From assembly GCA_026075535.2 (NCBI GenBank), contig AP026541.1, forward strand, positions 6,386,001 through 6,450,000: 64,000 bases of DNA, in the 5' to 3' direction. The translations under genes and the position numbers were made by a program. A model generated the notes under the pieces. The model worked only from the letters and a program-made list of their open reading frames with translations. It did not search any database and was not told the DNA's origin. Shown here piece by piece: positions 12,195 through 23,500 of the stretch. This stretch comes from Tricholoma matsutake. Lineage: Eukaryota > Basidiomycota > Agaricomycetes > Agaricales > Tricholomataceae. The stretch's first letter is position 1, and every line of letters starts with the position of its first letter.

Positions 12195-13635
12195 GTGCTG
12201 CCCATTCTTGATGCAGAGGAATACACAGTCTGTCCAGATTGTGATAGCTGCATAAATTGTGGTATGATCGGGCTGGCCAATCTCGAGAAACGCCATTGTG
12301 GAAAGAAAGTCTGTAAAGCAGCTCAAGAAAAGCGAGATAAGGAGGCAAAAAAGAGGAAGAATGGAACCATACTCAGCTTTTTGAAACCAAAAGTCATGAT
12401 CATGCCATCAACAGTCATCAGTCCAGCACCAGTCCACAGCTACAAGTTCACTCTACAGTCAGCATCAGACACAAGCTCCAGCATTTTCACCACCCTTCCA
12501 CAAGGCAAAGAAAGTCCCAGCCTGCTATGGGGCCCGTTTTCATCGACACATTATGGAATTTGGTCAAAAGCTTACCAGAGAGTGTCCCTCAAGCATCAGA
12601 ATTTGATAAGCTGGCAGTGTTTGGAGGATCCCCAAAGGAATTTGATGATGCTGCATTGGATGCTGATGAGCTATGGGAAACGACACTGAATGGCATCTTA
12701 AAGTCAGCATTGGGCTGAGGAACAGAAGGAAACATGGATGAGATTGTCCATCATGGAAAATGGGGGTTAGATGGCTTGCTCAATTTTGTGATATACTTTG
12801 TGGAGGAATGGGGAGTGAGTGAAGGGCTATTTGAAGGGAAGCTGACAAACCTAGTGTTGGCTCTCAAGACAGTTGTTGAACAGGATTCTTCCATATTGAA
12901 TATGGTCGACTCCAACAACTTTCAGGCTACTCCAATGCTGAGAGAATGTACCAAACAGCCGAATGAAGCTGTGATCATTGATGTCGACGTCTTCAAGTAT
13001 GAGGACATTCTGAAATGACCAAAGACATCAGTAGCAGCATGCGAGGGGTATACCATGATTTTTCCAGATGGGAAACTACTACATACTACATATCCCTTCG
13101 CTCTCCATGACATGATTATTCTTCCATGGGACTATGCACTGAAAAATGGCACAATGAAGTTGTTCACATGCAGCTGCCATGGGTTGTCTGAAGGATTGGG
13201 TACAGCCTGTCAGCCATGTTGACAGCTCATCAAGAATGAAACATTGAAGAATATACTCATGCAGATCAAAGAAGGCCTGCATGAAAATACCAGGTTTGCA
13301 TACCACGGATTTAGCAGCCTCCAGGAGATACTCCATCACAAAAACCAGCTAATCAAGTTTTATCAGCTGCGTGGGTTAAACCAGGCTAGGAAGCTCCTTG
13401 CAAAGGCAACTGTGCTATCTGATCAAAAGTGACTCTTGATGGCTATCACAAGTAGGGAGGCCAACTGAGTTGATCGACTGATCAGCATCAGTCTTCATCA
13501 AAAGAAGGGGGCTCATGGGCTGTTGGCTTCATATATGGCAGCTGCAGAAGGGTACTATAATCCAAAGAGCTTTACAGAGGAAGAGGACATGAAAGTGTTG
13601 CTCCTCTGGAAACTGGGTGGGAATAGGGTGGTGGA
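12195..13635 (+). pseudogene. Large uncharacterised zinc-finger gene, part 1 (N-terminal)
   Basis: This part encodes the N-terminal third of a long protein that continues at 14172. Near 12231 there is a Cys/His cluster (CPDC, then NLEKRHCGKKVC) resembling a C2HC or BED-type finger. A basic stretch and the short motif NGTILSFLKPK follow. Later segments read WGLDGLLNFVIYFVEEWGV (12760-12815), LPFALHD.x.LPWDYALKNG-like sequence (13090-13150) and LRGLNQARKLLAKATVLS (13370-13430). Stops and frameshifts break it at about 12719, 13016 and 13432. I recall close relatives as repeated hypothetical proteins in mushroom genomes. A solo LTR cuts the frame at 13636 and the sense resumes after it. The function is unknown and it is a pseudogene in its present state. 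Confidence 0.6.
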
Positions 13636-14166
13636 TGTAAGGGCAACCTTATGATCAGAGCCTGAGCTTGATACTTGCAAGGGAAAACCAAAGAGTTAGA
13701 TAAACTAAGGGAACAAAGAAATATCTACACACCTTGCAAGGGAAAACCAAAGAGAAAAGTCTAAGGTGTTTCCCTGCAGAGGGTGCTAACTATATACCCA
13801 GAACCATGTGATGAAGTAAAATAATTCAGTCTCCATGTGGAAGTGGGACTAAGGATAGTGAGCACCACCAGGGGCGCATCAGAAAATGTCATTCTGCTTC
13901 ATCCTAATGCATTCAAAAGTCGCCCCACAACTTCTGTGGCATCGTTGGAGTATGGGCGTGGTTGTAGGTGAGGGGTGGAGCAGTTCAAAGTTGTTCGAGA
14001 TAGTTCAAAGTGCATTTGAACTTGTTTGAAGTTGTTCAAAGAATGTTCAAGAAGTTCAAAGAGTTCAAAGACTGTTCAAAGGGTTTGAAGTTTGTTCAAA
14101 GAATGTTTGTGAACTTTGTAGATGTTTGTAGGGGTTTGTGAGTGCTCATTGAGGGTTCCCCTTACA
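13636..14166. mobile_element. Solo LTR with TSD GTGGA
   Basis: The ends are TGTAAGGGC and CCCCTTACA, matching inverted termini of an LTR. A perfect 5-bp duplication GTGGA flanks it (13631-13635 and 14167-14171). Removing it with one duplication restores the reading sense of the surrounding gene. The interior contains two copies of 'cttgcaagggaaaaccaaag' and, from 13980 to 14110, a run of 'gttcaaag' units. No ORF is present. It is a solo LTR left by recombination within an LTR retrotransposon. Confidence 0.85.
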
Positions 14167-14171
14167 GTGGA

Positions 14172-15869
14172 GATTAACCATCAAGCAAATAATGCACCAA
14201 GTATCTCATATCTCAGGACCCGCTCAACAGTTCCACCAATTGTCCCTTCTCATGAGCAGCCAACCATTGACCAAGTTAAGACAAATGTTGAGGCAATGTT
14301 CAATGCAGTACTGGAGGTGATTCATAATCAAAACCAATCAATGTTCATCCACATGGTCTTGATGTTTGATGAACTCGCCACAGAGAAGAGGATCCACTAG
14401 GATCCAAAGACCAACTACTTCCTGGGGTTATGCAGGGAGCATGCCCACAATACAGCAACAGAGTTCACCAATGAGGATGACATGGAGGAGCTGTTTCAAA
14501 GGCTTGATGATGGGAAAGTTCACCATGCAGGAGAGGTGAGATTTTTTTTGCCTCTGCGGAGTTTTTTTTTGCTTCCATTCTGGGCCCTGATCTATTTTTA
14601 GGCAACTGTCAGCACTTTGGGGATCTTGTGCAAAGATAATCGAATATATCCTGGCCATCCTGTCCTTGTATCAGGAGACTGCAAGTGGGAATCAGGAGAA
14701 GAGCATGCAAAAATCATCCAGACTGTTCTTGATGGCGTCAATTCACTGCAAGACAAAACAAAACTTTGTATAGTTTCCATTGTGTCTGATGGTGAAACTT
14801 GATGTGGGTCAGCCTTCATTCTTCTCACCTTCAAATCTCCATTATCGCAGAATTCACCAATTTACCCAATTCTCAAGCCTCTCAAGTTTCTAAATCTCCA
14901 TGTTGGCCATGACAACCTCACATGTGATAAGGATTGGAAACACATCTTTAAATGATGGCGTAATCTTCTGCTTTGTCAATGTGGTGTTGTAATTAATGGT
15001 GTTTGGATTACACCTGATATCATCAGGGATCAGTTCAGGTCAGCTGGACTCTCATCAGAGCATATTCAGTCTTTATTCAACCCAGACGATCAGCAAGACA
15101 TCAAAATGGCTTTTGATATGCTCAAGGATATTTGGTCACTTCCCTGTTCTTCTACAAATTCTCAGCGAGGTTTTCTGCAAGCTCAAGAGGCACTATGGAT
15201 ATTAGGAAAGCTTTTATACCACCTGGTCTTCCCATATCTTTGTGTCGACCTCTCTCTCTCTGAGCAGATTGAGCACCTCAGTGCTGCAGCCCACCTCACT
15301 ATGATCCTATATAGATTGGCCAGAAAGGAATTCATTCCAACCAACCTCTATATTGACCTCATGCTCATGATTAAGAATGTTCTCTTCTGCATGGCCAAAG
15401 CAAAAATTGATGATCCAAATGGAGAATTCTGGGTCATACTCTTGGGAGCTGACTGGCTTGAAGAACTTTTTGGGATTCTCAGGACCATGGTTGGGAACGA
15501 TGCCAACTTGGACATTTTGCAGCTTGTTTCTCGGCTCTCTGGTTGCAAATATTCTGGCCAAATATCCCCAGTGGGACTGCTCCCCTCAATGGCTCAAACT
15601 ACCTGCCTTGTCGTGTGAATCAAAAGAGATCCCAAACAGTGCAGACCATATCAAACTGGCATCTTGGAGGGAAAATGTCAAGCTCAAGGACATTTCCTTA
15701 CAAACATTGTGGAATCATGGTCAGCGCATCCCTGAGCAGGAATGCAAAGGTCTCATACACATCCTCCATGAACTTGGCAACATGGATGGCATCGACATCC
15801 TCTCTCCATCCGGCACCCTCCTCTTTGATGTTCCTCTTGCAGACGATGACACTAGATGACAGTCTTGAG
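14172..15869 (+). pseudogene. Large uncharacterised gene, part 2 (transposase-like core)
   Basis: This central part has the most conserved-looking sequence. In order it shows LMFDELATEKRI (about 14359-14395), GDCKWESGEEHAKIIQTVL (about 14680-14730), CIVSIVSDGE (about 14766-14796), TCDKDWKHIFK.WRNLLL, LFNPDDQQDIKMAFDMLKDI (about 15070-15130), LCVDLSLSEQIEHLSAAAHL (15240-15300) and ILLGADWLEELFGILR (about 15436-15483). An intron, GTGAGA to TTTTTAG (about 14536-14601), fits the frame. The spaced Asp and Glu positions (FDE, SDGE, LGADWLE) and the DWKHIFK block recall RNase H-fold transposases such as P-element or THAP9 proteins, but this is pattern recognition only. Stops at 14398-14400 (TAG) and 14800-14802 (TGA), plus frameshifts, disable it. 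Confidence 0.6.
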
Positions 15870-17324
15870 TAGTGTTTCAAGGTTCAGTCCATAGGACTGA
15901 AGACCGAACTGGACTGAACCGCAGTCCATGCTTCGGTCTGGTCCATTTTTCTGAAAAAGTGGTCAACTGAAACTGTCGGTTCGGTTAATGGTTCACTTCT
16001 TTTGGAAATCTTTGAAAACCATTGTAAAACCAGTTTAAACCAGTTGCAACCAGTCTTTGCACTGTTACATTATATAGCATACAAAACAATAAACTAATGT
16101 ATATATTATATACAATAACCTAACTACGACTCAAATACTCAAATACTAGTATATTTACATAAAATGGGACAAGCCCAGGGGAAAGGGAGTCATTTGGGTG
16201 GGTAACTTATATACCCTGTGGCAGCACACAGACCATGTGGTCACATTTGTGCTCCCTGAAACAAAAGTGGCACCATTTCCTAATGATTTCCCATGACCAC
16301 CCACAACATCAACAATGCCGCATCACCACTCTGTCCGCACCAATGACAATGCAACCAATGAACACAATGCTGCCAGGCAGCCCAAACAACACCAGTCTGT
16401 CGTTTGGGCAGGGTATGTTTCTTTTATGTATTTATTATTACTTCTACTAAATGGTTTTTTCTTTCTTTTACTAACTGTCCTTTTTTAGGTTTCTAACTTT
16501 TTGCTATCAACATTGCCCACCCCTGATCCATGCCCCACACTGCCGCTGTGAGCCTCTGCTCGCAGGGCAGCAACGGGTTCTGTTCTTACATGACAACAGC
16601 CAGCAACAACAACATGACCCCCAACAGCAACCTCTGCTGCTGCCACGTCACATACCACCACCAACCCGCCTATGAGCCACTGCTCATAGGGGGAATTGGA
16701 GGTGCTGATGACAACAGTAGCCACAAACAGGGGACAACAAACGGGACAACAAACACTGAGGACAACAAACACTGAGGACAACAAATGCTGGGATGACGAA
16801 CCATGGCTACAGCCACGACAATGAATGGTGGGGAGGACAAATGGTGGGGAGAATGAATAGCGGGGAGGATAAACAGCGGGGACAATGAACGGCGGGGATG
16901 ACGACAAGTGGCAGGGACAATGAACATGGCCATGAATGCAGGGGACAACAAATGCAGGGGACAACAAATGCCAGGGATGATGAACACCGGGGATGATGAC
17001 AAGCAGGAATGCAGGACCCCACCCTTGCTACAAACACAAGATGGTGGGGCCGTTTTTTTTTTCTATTTCTATTTCTATTTCTTTTTTCTATTTCTTTTTC
17101 ATTCTCTCACACCACGGCTGCGAGCAACTGCTCGCAGCATGTAAATGTAATTAGTTTTATTTAGTATATAATAGAATTAAGTTAATACTCGAAAAAATGG
17201 GACAAAAACCAGTTTAAACTGGTTACGGTCTATGTCACTTGGGCTTGCAGTCTGGACCGGTTACAGTCCCGGTTAACCCACTTTGGGGTCAAAAAACTGG
17301 ACCGAACCGGACCTTAAAACACTA
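15870..17324. mobile_element. hAT-type MITE, 1455 bp, TSD GTCTTGAG
   Basis: It starts TAGTGTTTCAAGGTTCAGTCC and ends GGACCTTAAAACACTA, which are imperfect inverted repeats. A perfect 8-bp duplication GTCTTGAG flanks it (15862-15869 and 17325-17332), the hallmark of hAT elements. Deleting it with one duplication makes the host gene read through in frame. The interior has a minisatellite of 'gggacaacaaa' and 'ggggatgatga' units (about 16720-17000). There is no transposase; the Pro/Ser/His-rich frames on the minus strand follow from the repeat. Related copies lie at 31825-33619 and 56413-57759. Confidence 0.9.
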
Positions 17325-17332
17325 GTCTTGAG

Positions 17333-18826
17333 GCGCCAAACATTACCCCTGCCAATGCAATTACCAACTCTCAAGCTCATGAAATAGCCATGCGCGTTGA
17401 TGTTGAGAACAAACTTGGAGCTGAACTAGCTTCCTCAAACACTGACACCACTACTGATCAAAGGGTATTCAATTCCAAAATACTTATCAAAAGTATTGAG
17501 AAGTCCAAGCCATGCACCATAAAAGATTTTAGCAAGTATCAGCAACATGCCAGCTCAACAGACCATTTGAAATGTATTCAAGACATTCCATGATTTGTTG
17601 ATACCAACAAAATACCTAATTCCAGCCCAACCCACTCACTGGAAGATCACATTGATGATACAGAGAAAATTGTTGTGCCAGACCCAATCTCTACACTCAT
17701 CTGTGTCGAGAATAAATTCTGGCTTTGTCTTGGGGAGGTAAATGGGCTCCGAGTTAATGGTCATCCAGTCAACAACATCAGCTTTGAAATGCTCCCAGAA
17801 GAGTCCATTACCATCTCATATCAAATTCTGGGTTTGCAAACTGCAACATTAGCTGATGACCTCAACAGACAACATGGCTGGAGAACATGTTACAATAGAT
17901 GAACAGTCATTTACTGTACCTGGATGCCTTATCCAGTCTGTCAACCCAACTACCTCAAAAACTTACCTTAGCATTCCCTTTTACCTTTTACAAAGTACAG
18001 TTTTAGTCGCATTAATGGCCAGTCTATTCCAAAGCCCTACCATGTCAAATCTCAACACTGTGCCAAATCTTGTGCCAACAAAGGAATATCCCTATCGCCA
18101 AGGTTCTGGTGAGTATTGAATTATTTAATGGTTTTAACATGCCTACATCTACCTCCAATTTTACAGGAAACACTTGCTTCATTTGCAAAAGCAAGCAGGA
18201 TTTGGGTGATATTGGATCGATGACAACTTCTGACTGCCCGTGGTGCTTGCCAACTGTTATGCTTGATCTCACTCAAGGTCAATGTGTCCTCGAGCACACT
18301 TGATCACATATCCTATATGACCCTGCCATCATTCAATCAATTGAGCCACTGTGTGGTCTGTGCCTCCATCCGGCATAGTTGTGCCAGTTCTACTTGGCAA
18401 AAGGAAAGGGTGCAAACAGAAACCTAAGAATTAACCAAAAGACATCAAAGGGCTGTCTTGTTAAGATAAAATACTCATACAGCATAGTGGCAGAGTCAAC
18501 TGCCTCCTTGCCTTGCTCTAACATGCCGATTCACTGTCCGATTTGACCCCGCTATCTGGAAATATTTCATGAAGGTTCACTTTGAAGAAAAGCACAAAAC
18601 CCAGGATCTCACCAAATATGGGCACCTCTGGAAGCTCTCCAACTTTGAGAGGTGTGAGATGAAGAAAATCTGGGCAAAACAAGGAAAAGCAACAACTAAA
18701 CACACCAAAAAGTCGAAAATTTTGCCATTGGTCATATCGGAGAACCATCATGCACAAATCCCTGCGATGTGTTTCTTTTTTTGTCATTCTATCATAAGAC
18801 GGATCACTTACAATGTTCTTCCTTAG
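17333..18826 (+). pseudogene. Large uncharacterised gene, part 3 (zinc-ribbon and C2H2-like region)
   Basis: This continues part 2 after the MITE. Segments are CTIKDFSKYQQHASSTDHLK (about 17512-17575), NKFWLCLGEVNGL (17711-17750), PFYLLQSTVLVALMASLFQS (17980-18035) and PTKEYPYRQGSG. A plausible intron (GTGAGT 18110 to ACAG about 18165) follows, then Cys pairs CFICKS and CPWC (18178-18250). A further Cys cluster LCGLCLHP lies near 18350. A C2H2-like block follows, with CP near 18536 and FMKVHFEEKH at 18568-18597. The last block KLSNFERCEMKKIW ends a basic tail (TKHTKKSK). The region looks DNA- or protein-binding but has no assignable function. Several stops (for example 17591-17593 and 18301-18303) mark it as dead. 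Confidence 0.55.
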
Positions 18827-19640
18827 CAATGGTGGTGAACCACATCCAAGTAGGTCTCCTTCTCCAGAGGCGGACAAGGCGGACAAGGTCATGAAGCCTG
18901 AAGAGACTGACATTGACAAAGATGAGGGTGGAGATTTTGACAGTGAAGACATGGCTGATGACTCAACAAGTGGCAATTTTGGAGGGAGTGAAGACCTGGA
19001 CAGCATGGTGAGGATGCGAAGGGAAGTCAGAGAAGACTGTGAGAGGCCAAGATTGTTAGATAGTTTTGCTTCTGTGCAAAATTCTGAGGGCTTTTGGGTG
19101 GAGCCTGTCCCAATCAGTCAAGAAGAATCTTCCATTGATGACAGCATGAGTTGTGTGATTAATTTTGACATAACAAGTTTCACTTACTATGTCCAATGAG
19201 CAGAACAATAAAACAACTGAAAATAGCAGTGAAAAGGACAGGACCCTAAACACTACAAACATGAGTTTGGGAGTGAGTACAATGTCATCGATCGAGGGCC
19301 CAGGAAATCACACTGGCATATCAGCAACTGAAATTGGTTCTGAAATTCCTGAGGAACTGGGGCAGTCAAAGCAAAAAAGGGTTCTGCGACAACTAGCTGA
19401 TGCACTGAATGGGTGTCTATGCAGATTAGTCCTTGACAGTTCACTGAGTGGGGTCCTCAAATGGAAGCAAGCCAGCTGCAAGATGCAGTGGGTCAGTACA
19501 TTGTGTCCTAAGGGCATTGATTCACATTCTGACTCACATTATGTGTCTAGTATCACCTCCAATGTGTAGGACTCGTTGCTCGAGCAAGAGCCATGGAATT
19601 GGTTGTGCATGGCTTGTGAGGCATCTGGGTGAGGACGTGG
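18827..19640 (+). pseudogene. Large uncharacterised gene, part 4 (acidic linker and PHD-like C terminus)
   Basis: An Asp/Glu-rich stretch (18840-19000, with DIDKDEGGDFDSEDMADDS) is followed by a Ser/Thr/Glu-rich linker. A cysteine-rich end then reads CLCRLVLD at about 19420, KWKQASCKMQW at about 19460-19490, and, after a frameshift, WNWLCMACEAS near 19597-19629. The order C-x-C, then C..W, then WLC..C is what a PHD-type finger leaves when slightly decayed. It is most likely the C terminus of the gene starting near 12195. Frameshifts and stops (19197-19199, 19567-19569) disable it. Confidence 0.45.
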
Positions 19641-19789
19641 AGGAAAGTGCCAATGCAGATGATGTCATATTACTATATTTAGACATGTTCCTGATTATGT
19701 AAGTTAGTTAGTCCAGCCTAAACCCCCTTAGCAAAAAAATCGACCCCGGGTCTTTTTTTTTTGATCCCAGAGCCCCCTTGACCCACACT

Positions 19790-19979
19790 TTTTTGCTGAT
19801 GCTAGCTAGCATGGAGTTAATCCACCATAGATTCATATTTCTCCTGTTGTTGCTCAATGGGAGGATAAATCTGGAAACCAACTTTCTTGTGCAACAGCTT
19901 CCATTGGCTTTAGCCTGGGCAATTACAATACACAAGAGCCAGGGCCTCACATTGGAAGATGTTGTGATTGAACTTAGAC
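19790..19979 (+). pseudogene. Pif1-like helicase C-terminal fragment, 5' half
   Basis: The frame ends in LPLALAWAITIHKSQGLTLE followed by VVIELR at the copia insertion point. AITIHKSQGLTL is the signature near the C terminus of Pif1/RecD-like helicases, including the helicase domain of Helitrons. An upstream piece (QWEDKSGNQLS) is in another frame, so there is a frameshift near 19890. The sense continues at 25683, beyond the copia element. No Rep domain or Helitron end was recognised nearby. Confidence 0.7.
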
Positions 19980-20253
19980 TGTTGAAATTAATCCCAGTGA
20001 TGCATGCTGTATACATGAGGCAATACATGCAGCATATGCATGTTACTGCGCTTACTGCGCATACATGCGGTAAACACATTCCTGAGTCATGTGACGTCCT
20101 TATTATTATGTATATAAGGAGAACCTGTACCGTAGTAGGAATACAGTGTTCTTACCTCTGCTAACCCTAGCTGTAAGTCTAAGTAAACCCCAGGTAGGTT
20201 GTAAGGAACGTGTTGTCTCTTCCACTGTGCAGCGTATATAGTCTGCTCCAACA
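19980..20253 (+). repeat. Copia 5' LTR
   Basis: It begins TGTTGAAATTAATCCC and ends GCTCCAACA. The block 'attatgtatataaggaga' looks like a TATA region for the element promoter. The 3' copy differs at three sites: two adjacent to 'gcagcata' and one in 'gtgac(g/a)tcc'. Confidence 0.95.
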
Positions 20254-20265
20254 GGTTATGGGCCC
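20254..20265 (+). promoter_or_regulatory. Copia primer binding site (half-tRNA type)
   Basis: GGTTATGGGCCC follows the LTR directly. It resembles the complement of the anticodon-stem region of initiator tRNA-Met, the half-tRNA primer used by Drosophila copia and related elements, rather than a tRNA 3' end. Confidence 0.6.
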
Positions 20266-20502
20266 TGCTGGGCACATCGCGAACGCACCTTAATTGGCTG
20301 TGAACGACGTTGACTTCATCGTCTCCAAATTATAACCTTGTGCTCTTCGTGAGCTGCATTGCGCTCCCTGCGAGCTGCACATAAAACCTAGGTTGACTAG
20401 GGTTAACCACTCTGAAGGAGTGTTTTCTCCTGAGAACGTTAAATGTGTTTTATTGAGTAAAAAGACTGATTGAGCGCTTTTACCAGCTGCCACCACAAAA
20501 TC

Positions 20503-23500
20503 ATGTCTTCAACTCTTGAGAAACTCGTTCAAACTTTCGACGGATCAAATTACATTCAATGGGCTGACTCAATGAAGGCGTGGCTCAGGTCTCAGGGCCT
20601 CTGGCAAATAACTAGCGGGGCGGAGCAAAAACCGCCCCCGGCGCCTCCCTTGACGGCGACGAATGCTACTTTGGTAGCGGATGCTAATGCCAAGCTCCAG
20701 ACCTGGAGCAACAAAAATGACCAGGCCATTGGTAGCCTAGTGCTCCGCCTGGCCCCCTCCATTCGGCAGCGTGCCAACTCAAAGGACACTGCTGAGGAGG
20801 GGTGGGATCTCATCCGCACCGATTATGGTGTGGACGGCCCCTCCCAAGTCTTCGCGGACTTTAGGTCCGCAATAGCGATCAAGATCCCGGCTGCGAACCC
20901 CGCACCGGAGATTGTTAGAATGGCAGACAAATTTGAGCGCCTTACGGCTGCTAACGTCGCCATCCCCGAGCTAGTGCAAGCAATGATTCTACTTGCTGCG
21001 ATGCCGCGTGAGTACGATTCCTTGTCTGCAACGGTCCTTAACACGACTGCTACTAGCGCCTTGACATTTAAACATGTCAAGGACTCCATTGTCGCTGAAG
21101 CCTCAAGGCGCACAGCAGTAGGAAAGCCCGCTGGCCAGCCTCAGGCCAACAAACTTTCTGCTGTTAAGCGCAAAGGGGGAAACCCCAAATGGCAGCCCAA
21201 AGAAGGGCAAAACAGCAACGGAGACTCGTCCTGAAAGCGTGGATGACGTGGGGACAGAAAGACTAAGGAGGAGAAGCCGAAGGATAAACATACCCACCTC
21301 GCCTCCAAAGCCTATACCACCATAAATGGTAATGGCACCATCACACCGCCGATGCCGCTTATACAGCGCATCGAAAGACGCGAACACACTCCCACAAGGG
21401 ATCCTCGCTGCCAACCGCCTGCACAGGCATATACGGGTGCGGCCTCTACCTCTCGTTCGGTTTATGCCGAATATCAGCAAGCTCGAGACACCCTCGAGCA
21501 AATGCAACTTCCACGCAGCGCGAAAAATCTGCGACCGCTGGAAGAGCACCTGACGGTGCGAGAAGGAAAGAGAAGAAGGATAGAACCAGAACCCGAGTCT
21601 AGGATCGAGGAGGTAGAAGACGATACCGTCTCCCTCAGATCTGAACCTCTGGTGTCTGATGAGGAAGTGTGGAAAGCTGTCGACGAAATGCTTGTCGATG
21701 AACCCCTTGATACAGGGGCGTATGATGACAGGTCAGTCCTTTTCCCTGCCACAAGCACTAAGATTAATATTCCTATGAATACAGCAAACTTTTCATGTGA
21801 AATTTTACCGCTATTAAATGTATCATGGAATTATTTAGATCTTAATATATGTGCTATGTGTGCAAAGGGAGATTGTAAGAAAGGTGCCGACTGGATCATG
21901 GATTCAGGCGCATCAAAACACTTCACTGGTGAAATAAAAGATTTCGCTTCTTACGAGCCTTTACTGAGAAAGGACTCTACCTTGGTCCAAACGGCCACTG
22001 GTACTACTCATATAGTAGGAAAAGGAGCAGTCTTCATTAAACACCAGGTAGTATGTCATGGGAAGTCAGAGACACGTGAAATGCGGTTATACCCCGTCTA
22101 CTACATACCCGACATTAATACTCAATTGATGTCAATGGGGGTCTTTTTACAAGACGGAAGTGATGTGCGTGGTTCCTCCGCACACATTTCATTTATCGAG
22201 CATGGAAACCCGATCATGCATTGTGTCCCTCTAAGGAGGAAAGACACAATCTATTGGGCTCAGACTCATATATTGAGCACCAAAAAGGTTAATGTCGCGA
22301 CCATTTATGTCGCTGACTACTTGACTTGGCATAGGCGACTTGGACACCCATCCAAAGAGGCGCTAGGGAAAATGCCTAAAAGCACCATAAAATTCCCAAG
22401 GAATTTAATTATTCCTAAAGACAAAATTATATGTCCAGGGTGTGCAGAAGGGAAAATGACCTCAAAATCTTTTCCCGAGTCAGACTCATGAGCTGACAAA
22501 TCCTTTGAATTAATACATTCCGACCTAAAGGAACTCCCGGTACTATCGTACCACAAACATAAATACTTCATTGTATTTCTGGATGACAAAACGTCACATA
22601 TTTGGGTCCAATGTCTCAGAAAGAAATCTGACGCTGCTGCAGCGATTAGACAATTTCAAGCAATGGCTAAAACCCAATATGGCGCTACAATCAAGCGCTG
22701 GCATGTCGATCCAGGGGGGGAGTTCAAGGATCGTGAGCTACAAAAACAGCTCAAGGACTTAGGCATCAAAATAGAGATGTCTGCACCCCACGTTCATCAA
22801 CAGAACGGGCGCGCAGAGTGCGCCATAAGGACAATAATGGAAAAGTTGCAAACCTTGCGATTCACCGCTTGTCTACCACAATCATGGTGGGAATTTTGCA
22901 TAGAACATGCAACACATTTATACAACCAAACCCCAATAAGGCGCCTGAAATGGCTGACACCTTTTGAGGACCTGACAAAGGTCCGCCCAGATCTAAACAA
23001 TCTGAAGGTCTTCGGTTGCGGTGCTTATGTCTATCTACCAAAGGAAAAATGTCCAACAACATTATCTCCTCGATCGGAGTTAATGACGTACCTTGGAGTA
23101 GAAGATGGCATTAAAGCATATCGTTTCATGCGACAAAATGGTGCAATATTCATTGGTGCCATGGCACTATTTGATGAAACGATGTTCCCATGCTGTCCCG
23201 GAGCTAAAACTCCTGCCAAGACAGACCTTGGTGATTTTCCACCTCCAGAACCAGAAGATGACGACCACTCATCTGGAACGGATGGCGATGACCCTATACC
23301 GCCACAAAATCCGCCCCTTCCTCCATCATTAGAAGATGATGATGATGATTTACCAAGCGAGCAAAAGGCGCATGACGATGCGACTAACGCTCCTCCTCTG
23401 CTGCCTCCAGTTAACACTGAGGACTTTCGTCCAAGACGTGAAGATCAACAGGAATGGCAGCAATTGCCCCGTCGATCAGGCAGGCAGAGGAAAATCCCAA

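Noticed and set aside
16485..17037. Pro/Ser/Cys-rich minus-strand ORFs in the hAT MITE
   Set aside because: They are translations of a minisatellite in a non-coding MITE and have no domain.
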